Of a stretch of DNA of 64,000 bases, positions 58,502 to 64,000 are shown in pieces. A program made the translations under genes and the position numbers. Below the pieces are notes generated by a model. It had not been told where the DNA came from, did not search any database, and was given only the letters and a program-made list of their open reading frames with translations. The first letter of the stretch is position 1. Each line of letters opens with the position of its first letter. This DNA is from JAGRCP01 sp942490705 (GTDB taxonomy: Bacteria; Chloroflexota; Anaerolineae; Caldilineales; Caldilineaceae). The stretch lies in contig CALNXY010000002.1 in assembly GCA_942490705.1 (NCBI GenBank), positions 186,001-250,000 on the forward strand. The letters run 5' to 3'.

Positions 58502-60186
58502 TTTGGCATGGCCTCCCTCGGCGCTGCGCTTTCAGGCAAGATGCCCATTTCAATGGGCTTGCCCCATTCCAGCGGATGGAGGTAGCGGCCGATTTCCGCG
58601 TCGGACTTTTCCGTCTCTACCTCAATGGGATGTGCCAGCGCATACGGATCTTGACGAATGCCCGTCACCTGCCAGGAGACCGTCATCCCCGGGGTACCGC
58701 CGCCGATTTGGAAGCGGTTGCCTGCTATAGGGTTGGCAATGTGCAGATCGGGACCAGGAGCACCGATGGCCGTTAGCTGATAGCGGAAGTCGTGATTAAG
58801 CGCCCCGAACCAGTCTGGCATTGCGACCCAGGCCGTACCCGTTTCGTTGAGCGTAACGTTACCGTTGTAAATGTTTAGCATGTCGGGCGATTCGACAAAG
58901 GAGTGAGACAGATACTGTCGTTCGGGATTTAGAGGGTGATCGATTCGGAACGAGCCACTGCCTTTGGTCAGGTTGCCCGTGACCTGTACGTCGCCATTGA
59001 AGTAGCCGGCTGCGCTGCCAGCTGAACGTACATAGACGCCATATCGTCCAGCAGTGCCGACAGACAAGCCGTCTTGGCCGGCTGCGCCCACTTGTACACC
59101 GTCCGTGTCAGCACCGTAGACCAAGACGCCGTGATTGCCCGCCGTACGTACATAGAAGCCGTTCTGTCTGGTCGTATTGATGGCCACACCGTGGTTTCCA
59201 GCCTCGTCAATGTTGATGCCGTCCTGGCCGGCTGCATCGATTTTGACGCCGCTGTCGGCTGTGGATTCTATGTAGAGACCGTGACGCCCTCCGTAGGTGA
59301 GAGAGTAACCGTCGTAATCTGTGGATTGAATCGTTATGCCGGAACCGACCGTGCCGAGTTCGACGCCAATCCCTGCCTGTTGCACTGATAATCCTGAGGA
59401 TCCTGCGCCGTATACGGTCATGCCGTTCACGTCGGCCCAGCCGACTTCGATGCCATCGCCGCCGATTGAGTTGAGCATGATACCGGCTGGAATATAGTGC
59501 CCGTGTCCCTCTTGCGTAGGTTCGCCAACTTGCTCAATGATGATTCCTTTGTAGCCGATATCACCACTGACATGAAGACCGACGTTGCTGTCATGAATCC
59601 GGGCGCCTTCATTGGTGGCGGTTAACGTCATGGCAGTATCATCGCCATCAATCGTGAGGCCAGGGCCACCCGTCCACGTCTGGCCCATGTGATCATGTTC
59701 GTCATTGCCGGCAAGCGCATAGAGGGCATACGGTACAGCGTGGATCTGCTGGCGGGGATTCAGTGTAGCGTAAGCTCCGCTACTGGCTGGACAGCGCACG
59801 GCCATCTCCAGCCAGCGATTGTAGCCGTCGAATGCTTCCCCACCGAATTCATCGCCGCCATTCACGAGTGCCGTGAAGTAGCCGTCGATGACGGATAGAT
59901 TTAGGACTGTGCTAGGCAGACCGAGTTGTTGATCCGGCGGAGACGCCGCATTGAAGAGGCGGAACTCAATGTCACAGCTTCCATCGACGGGCGCACCGGC
60001 GTCGTATAATTCGCCGCGATAGAGAAAACCTGGCCCAATGGGCGGCGTCGAGTCGCTGCTTGTTGGCAGTTGGTCGTCGGGCATGGCTTCTTGAGCCAGC
60101 GTCCCGTGGCTCCAGCCGAAAAATCCGGAACATAGAAGGGCAAGTGCGAACGAAAACACTGCATAAAGCCATCGTTTGCTGCACAT
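58498..60186 (-). CDS. Secreted solenoid protein with decapeptide repeats
   Basis: A 562-residue exported protein with a signal peptide (VFSFALALLCSGFFGWSHG) and then a domain with FLYRGELYDAGAPVDGSCDIEFRLFNAAS (about 50-160). Residues of roughly 240-390 contain about 13 repeats of a 10-residue unit of pattern xxG-hydrophobic-x-hydrophobic-xxAG (for example QDGINIDEAG, NHGVAINTTR, RYGVYVRSAG), predicting a narrow beta-solenoid. The C-terminal 140 residues (QYLSHSFVESPDMLNIYNGNV ... SWQVTGIRQDPYALAHPIEVE ... GRYLHP) are a module seen at the ends of many surface repeat proteins. The ATG at 60184-60186 follows GGAGG. Confidence 0.85.
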   Translation of the reverse strand: MCSKRWLYAVFSFALALLCSGFFGWSHGTLAQEAMPDDQLPTSSDSTPPIGPGFLYRGELYDAGAPVDGSCDIEFRLFNAASPPDQQLGLPSTVLNLSVIDGYFTALVNGGDEFGGEAFDGYNRWLEMAVRCPASSGAYATLNPRQQIHAVPYALYALAGNDEHDHMGQTWTGGPGLTIDGDDTAMTLTATNEGARIHDSNVGLHVSGDIGYKGIIIEQVGEPTQEGHGHYIPAGIMLNSIGGDGIEVGWADVNGMTVYGAGSSGLSVQQAGIGVELGTVGSGITIQSTDYDGYSLTYGGRHGLYIESTADSGVKIDAAGQDGINIDEAGNHGVAINTTRQNGFYVRTAGNHGVLVYGADTDGVQVGAAGQDGLSVGTAGRYGVYVRSAGSAAGYFNGDVQVTGNLTKGSGSFRIDHPLNPERQYLSHSFVESPDMLNIYNGNVTLNETGTAWVAMPDWFGALNHDFRYQLTAIGAPGPDLHIANPIAGNRFQIGGGTPGMTVSWQVTGIRQDPYALAHPIEVETEKSDAEIGRYLHPLEWGKPIEMGILPESAAPREAMPK

Positions 60187-60537
60187 GAGTTAACATCCTC
60201 CATTTGTCATTTGCATGGGCGAGTAGCTTGGACAGATCGTCCTATTGCATTCTTCTAGACACGTGGGAACAGATTGCCTACAAGGTCGCTACAGAATGGC
60301 TACACGCTCAGCGCGGCTTCTGTGACGACAGTGACCGTGATCTCTTAGATCGTAGACTAACCGTGCCGCTGCCGTGGGACGGACGTGCTCTGGCGGCTTC
60401 ACGAAAACGGTCGCCTGTTTTGAACGGTATCTGCTCCTATGATAGGGTGATAGCGTGTGGGACTAGTCTCGGATGAAGATACACACACTCAGTCTGAACT
60501 TTTTGTATACGAGCCGTATTCTTTTGGAGGCGTGGCT
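60187..60537. other. Divergent intergenic region
   Basis: 351 bases between the solenoid gene (minus) and the sugar-dehydrogenase gene (plus). No credible coding sequence, tRNA or strong hairpin. It must hold two promoters, of which I see no good consensus. Confidence 0.4.
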
Positions 60538-62460
60538 ATGCGTCGTTTTTTAACTCAGCGATTGGCGCAGTTGACCATTATGCTGTTAATTTTCGTGAGT
60601 TTGGCATTGCCGGCTGCGGCAACGCCTGTCCAGGATGAATTCTTCTTGCCGCCTGGCTTCTCAGTCGAGACGGTCATTGACGGCCTCAGCCTGCCCATCG
60701 CCTTTGACGTGGCTCGCGATGGTCGAATTTTTGTCGCCGAGAAATCTGGCCGGGTGCGCGTGGTGGAGAATGGCGTACTCCTGGAAGAACCGTTCATCGA
60801 CCTGAGCCACGAAGTGAACGACGATCAGACGCGCGGGGTGATGGGGCTGGCGCTTCATCCCAACTTTCCCCGGACGCCCTACGTCTATGTCACGTACGTC
60901 TATGAGCCGGCGGAAGCCAAGGGGCATCCCGATAGTGGTGGGCGCGTCTCACGCCTGGCGCGCATCGAAGCCAGCGCTGCCGACAGCAATGTCCATAAGC
61001 CGGGCGGCTTCGTCGTCCTGCTCGGCAACAACAGCACCTGGGAAAATATCGGCAATCCAGACGAAGGCGATCAACCGCCCTTCTCCTGTCAGGACGCGGC
61101 CGGCACGCCGGTTCAAGACTGCCTGCCGGCGGAAAGCTCGGCCCACATTATCGATTTTGTGAAGTTTGGCCGCGACGGCGCGCTCTATGTGTCCAATGGC
61201 GACGGTACCACAAATTTTAAGGCCAACCACCGGGCACAGAACCTTGATAGCCTCGCCGGCAAGATTCTGCGCATCAATCCGATCACCGGCCAGGGGTACG
61301 CAACCAATCCTTTTTACGACGGCGATCCCAATAGTAACCGTTCCAAAATCTATGCGCTCGGCCTGCGCAACCCCTTCCGCTTTACCTTTGCCCCCAATTC
61401 AGGCGAACTATTCGTCGCCGATGTCGGCAACAGCGACTGGGAAGAGATCAATCGGGGACGCAGCGGCGCCAACTTTGGCTGGCCCTGCTTTGAAGGACGT
61501 GAGAAGATTCAGGATCATCCCCTGTGCGACCCGCTCCACAACGGCGATTATCCCGCCACCTTCTCCGCCTTTGAGTATCCCCACGCCCAGGGCTTCGGCG
61601 CGGTGATCGGCGGCGATTTCTACACGGGACGTTCATATCCGGCGCGCTATCGAGGCGGTTACTTCTTTCACGACTTCAACGTCGGCGCGCTGCAATACCT
61701 AAGCTTTGGCGCCAACGGCGCCGCGGCGGTGAATGACTTCGGTTCGGCCGTTCCGGCCATCGTGCAGATCACGCCCAGTGCAAGTGGCGACCTATATTTG
61801 CTTTCCCTGGCCCGTGGCGCCCTCTATCGCCTGCGCTACAATGCAGCGGCAGCCTCTTCGTCAGCGCCTGCCGCGGCTACAGGTGACGAAATCGAAGCAG
61901 ACGCCACCGAAGAAGAAAGTGCATCCGCCTCGACCGCGGCTCCCGCGTCGAGTGGTCCCCTCCCTTCGGGCGCGGGCACGGGCAATATCTTGCGCGAAGT
62001 CTGGACCGGCATCAGCGGCAAGATGGTCGGCGATCTGACCGGACTTGACGCCTTCCCCGGCAGCCCCGACCAGACGGAACTGTTGCCCGCCCTGGAGGGA
62101 CCGCGCGGCGACAAGGATTACGGTCAGCGCATCAGCGGCTATATCTACCCGCCGGTGACGGGCCAGTACCGCTTCTGGATCGCTTCTGATGACCAGAGCC
62201 AGCTCTGGCTGAGCACAGACACCAATCCGGCCAACAAGCAACTGATCGCCGGCGTCACCGACTGGACGCCCTCGCGCGAATTTGACAAATCAGCGAGCCA
62301 ATCGTCGCCTGCGGTCACCCTGCGCGCCGGACAGCGCTACTATATCGAGGTTCTGCATAAGCAGGCGGATCAGAAAGACAACGTGTCAGTCGCCTGGCAG
62401 CCGCCCGGCGGTGGCCGCAGCGTGATCGACGGGCAGTATCTGTCGCCGGCTACTGAGTAG
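60538..62460 (+). CDS. Secreted glucose/sorbosone dehydrogenase-like protein with PA14 domain
   Basis: A 640-residue exported protein. After the signal peptide (QLTIMLLIFVSLALPAAATPV) comes a six-bladed PQQ-type propeller (about residues 25-440) with LSLPIAFDVARDGRIFVAEKSGRVRVV, RGVMGLALHPNFPRTPYVYVTYVY, IYALGLRNPFRFTFAPNSGELFVADVGNSDWEEINRG and GNYGWP-like SGANFGWPCFEG. An Ala/Ser/Glu linker leads to a PA14 domain (about 500-640, REVWTGISGKMVGDLTG ... YRFWIASDDQSQLWLS) that probably binds sugar. The start ATG at 60538 has GGAGG 8 bases upstream. It likely oxidises aldoses outside the membrane; PQQ dependence is inferred. Confidence 0.9.
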   Translation: MRRFLTQRLAQLTIMLLIFVSLALPAAATPVQDEFFLPPGFSVETVIDGLSLPIAFDVARDGRIFVAEKSGRVRVVENGVLLEEPFIDLSHEVNDDQTRGVMGLALHPNFPRTPYVYVTYVYEPAEAKGHPDSGGRVSRLARIEASAADSNVHKPGGFVVLLGNNSTWENIGNPDEGDQPPFSCQDAAGTPVQDCLPAESSAHIIDFVKFGRDGALYVSNGDGTTNFKANHRAQNLDSLAGKILRINPITGQGYATNPFYDGDPNSNRSKIYALGLRNPFRFTFAPNSGELFVADVGNSDWEEINRGRSGANFGWPCFEGREKIQDHPLCDPLHNGDYPATFSAFEYPHAQGFGAVIGGDFYTGRSYPARYRGGYFFHDFNVGALQYLSFGANGAAAVNDFGSAVPAIVQITPSASGDLYLLSLARGALYRLRYNAAAASSSAPAAATGDEIEADATEEESASASTAAPASSGPLPSGAGTGNILREVWTGISGKMVGDLTGLDAFPGSPDQTELLPALEGPRGDKDYGQRISGYIYPPVTGQYRFWIASDDQSQLWLSTDTNPANKQLIAGVTDWTPSREFDKSASQSSPAVTLRAGQRYYIEVLHKQADQKDNVSVAWQPPGGGRSVIDGQYLSPATE

Positions 62461-62475
62461 CGAGCGGGGAAGACC

Positions 62476-62919
62476 TTGCCCCATTTTGGCATTGGGATCT
62501 ATCAAGTGAAGACCAGCCCGAACGTGGGGGTGCTCTGGCGCGGGGCCTATCAGCTTGGCGCGGACTACGTCTTTACGATTGGGCCGCGCTACAAGCCAGA
62601 GTCAAGCGATGTATTCGCCACATGGCAACAGATTCCGCTCTTCCGCTATGCCACGTTTGACGAAATGTTTGCGGCCATGCCTTACAGCACGCGCCTGATT
62701 GGCGTGGAAATGGGCGGCGAACCATTGACCGATTTCGCGCATCCTGACCGCGCGGTCTACCTGCTCGGCGCGGAAGACAGTGGGCTGCCGCAATCCGTGT
62801 TGGACCGCTGCTATGCGACCGTCTCGATCCCTGCTGCACGGAGGGCGAGCTATAATGTGGCCCAAGCAGGTACGCTCGTCTGCTACGATCGCTTCATCAA
62901 GCAGAGAAGCGAGATGTGA
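62476..62919 (+). CDS. SpoU/TrmH-family RNA 2'-O-methyltransferase
   Basis: A 147-residue SPOUT methyltransferase. The knot region is present: VYLLGAEDSGLPQSVLDRC (motif 2) and VSIPAARRASYNVAQAGTLVCYDR (motif 3, usually S-x-N-V-A). Only the catalytic core is encoded, in the size range of TrmL/YibK-like enzymes that modify tRNA. The target is unknown. The start is TTG at 62476, with GGGGAAG upstream and 15 bases after the previous stop. The next gene starts 10 bases beyond the stop, so they are likely co-transcribed. Confidence 0.87.
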   Translation: MPHFGIGIYQVKTSPNVGVLWRGAYQLGADYVFTIGPRYKPESSDVFATWQQIPLFRYATFDEMFAAMPYSTRLIGVEMGGEPLTDFAHPDRAVYLLGAEDSGLPQSVLDRCYATVSIPAARRASYNVAQAGTLVCYDRFIKQRSEM

Positions 62920-62929
62920 GGACGCCACT

Positions 62930-64000
62930 TTGAATCTAGCACAAGCTTCCTCTACGGCCGACGCCGCACCGACGATAAAGCGGGATCGTCGCTGGCCGAT
63001 TGTACGCGCTATGTTTGGCCTGACCCTGGCCCTGGCGACGCTTCTCCTTTGGCTGCAGCCTGAAGCCCTTTGGCTCAAGACGCTGGCGATTACGGTTCTG
63101 GCCTGGTGGCTGCCCGGGCAGTTGCTCGTCGCCCTTTGGCGGTTGCCTGAGATCGACGCGCTAACAGCACTCTTGGTAGCGCTGGCGATCGGCTGGGCGT
63201 GGTTGGTTGGTGTCGGACTGTTGCTGCATTGGCTGCCTGGCCCGGTCACGGTCAACCTCATCTGTGCAGGGTATGGGATCGGTGGATTTCTGCTTTGGTT
63301 GGCCCTGTTTCGCCGGCCTCCAGCGCCGGTTCAACCCACGCCAAGCCGCGTGTGGATGCAGGCTGGACTTCTGCTGATCGGCCTGCTGCTGTTGTGGCTG
63401 TCCACCCTCGGCGCGCGTGAATTCTTCCACGATGAAGCAACGGTTTTGGTTCAAGCGCGTGCCGCGCTGCGCGGCGTGGCTGATGCGCCGGCCCGGCACA
63501 CCAAAGGTCCCGGGGAAATCATTGCGGCAATGGTCTTTTATCGTTCCTTGGGCACAACGAATGAGTTTTATGCGCGACTACCCTTTGCGTTGGCCGGTAT
63601 CGGCGCCGTGCTGCTGATGCTGCCATTGGGACGCCGCCTCTTCTCCGCCCAGGTCGGGCTGTGGGCAGCGCTGCTGATGGCTGTCAACGGCTACGTCGTC
63701 GCCTTGGCGCGCATGACGCAGTACCAAGGCCCGCTCTTGTTGCTTGCCGGCGCCACCGTGTTGAGCGTTTGGTGCGCCACCCACCGACCCGCCGCGCCCG
63801 GCAAGATCAGCCTTGCCTGGCTTTGGCTTGCCGTCGCCGTGACCGCGGCCGGCCTGATCATGCACTATGAATTTGTCCTGCTCTTTCCTGCGCTGCTGGC
63901 AATGTTAATCGTCGGCAGCGGCTGGAGATTGCTGACGCGGCGACAGGTCGTGGCAACCGCTCTCTTTGCCCTGGCGAATGGGTTTCTCGTTGCCGTCGTT
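62930..64000 (+). CDS. Membrane glycosyltransferase, GT39/ArnT-like (partial, C-terminus outside)
   Basis: The first 357 residues of a multi-span membrane protein; it runs off the right edge in frame. The start is TTG at 62930, with GAGG 8 bases upstream. A charged N-terminus (about 25 residues) precedes helices such as MFGLTLALATLLLWLQ and TLAITVLAWWLPGQLLVALW. The loop STLGAREFFHDEATVLVQARAALRG carries the acidic pair typical of GT39/GT83 dolichyl- or undecaprenyl-phosphate sugar transferases. TLSVW-type helices and MHYEFVLLFPALLAML follow. It probably adds sugars to protein or lipid on the outer face of the membrane. It is likely co-transcribed with the methyltransferase gene. Confidence 0.82.
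   Translation, partial: MNLAQASSTADAAPTIKRDRRWPIVRAMFGLTLALATLLLWLQPEALWLKTLAITVLAWWLPGQLLVALWRLPEIDALTALLVALAIGWAWLVGVGLLLHWLPGPVTVNLICAGYGIGGFLLWLALFRRPPAPVQPTPSRVWMQAGLLLIGLLLLWLSTLGAREFFHDEATVLVQARAALRGVADAPARHTKGPGEIIAAMVFYRSLGTTNEFYARLPFALAGIGAVLLMLPLGRRLFSAQVGLWAALLMAVNGYVVALARMTQYQGPLLLLAGATVLSVWCATHRPAAPGKISLAWLWLAVAVTAAGLIMHYEFVLLFPALLAMLIVGSGWRLLTRRQVVATALFALANGFLVAVV

Overview
The window looks like a chromosomal segment of a Chloroflexota bacterium, most likely Anaerolineae/Caldilineales-like. This is inferred from gene content, not from a marker gene. The supporting genes are WD40-like Ser/Thr kinases, a MalT-like ATPase fused to a BTAD activator domain, a DUF5317 protein next to an Os1348-type NHLP protein, a giant Ig-rich alpha-2-macroglobulin beside a PBP1C-like enzyme, and secreted proteins ending in a YLPLVL-type tail. 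Base composition is even and moderately GC-rich. I found no rRNA, tRNA, CRISPR array, prophage or complete IS element.

Layout. 1-6.4 kb: a branched-chain amino acid type ABC importer (livG partial, livM, livH, substrate-binding lipoprotein) and a second solitary binding lipoprotein. 6.6-9.7 kb: a secreted CAP/LysM protein and phosphoglucomutase. 9.9-14.1 kb: a chlD-type chelatase gene split by a candidate programmed -1 frameshift, then a TPR protein and a HisN-like phosphatase. 14.2-20.7 kb: a hypothetical protein, an aldo/keto reductase, dtd, a divergent radical-SAM/HhH gene under a LexA-like operator, purA and guaB. 20.9-26.3 kb: an XRE regulator, a YihY-family membrane protein coupled to an unusual P-type ATPase, a PP2C-like phosphatase and a small P-loop protein. 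26.4-31.2 kb: a small cluster (Os1348/NHLP protein, DUF5317 protein, 45-residue membrane peptide) downstream of a 1096-residue MalT/BTAD regulator. 31.4-38.2 kb: an FHA-winged-helix regulator diverging from two Ser/Thr kinases and a lipoprotein. 38.3-41.4 kb: a GH42 beta-galactosidase and a degenerate dihydroorotate-dehydrogenase-like barrel. 41.5-50.3 kb: alpha-2-macroglobulin and PBP1C. 50.5-57.8 kb: an acetyltransferase, an MFS transporter, XdhC plus a MobA-like protein, PopT (DUF368), PyrK and MsrB. 57.9-64 kb: two secreted structural proteins, a sugar-dehydrogenase/PA14 protein, a SpoU-type methyltransferase and a partial glycosyltransferase.

Two themes stand out. First, there are compact regulatory devices. 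One is the A8 slip site that would let a single chlD gene make both a small (ChlI-like) and a medium (ChlD) chelatase subunit. Another is a near-perfect LexA box inside the spacer of a consensus promoter that starts almost at the ATG of a putative DNA-repair radical-SAM gene. A third is the FHA transcription factor facing two Ser/Thr kinases. Second, small palindromic repeats are scattered through intergenic DNA. Members of one family, built on TTGACGATTGA-like words, are also embedded in frame inside the PBP1C and A2M genes and form the 3' end of pyrK.
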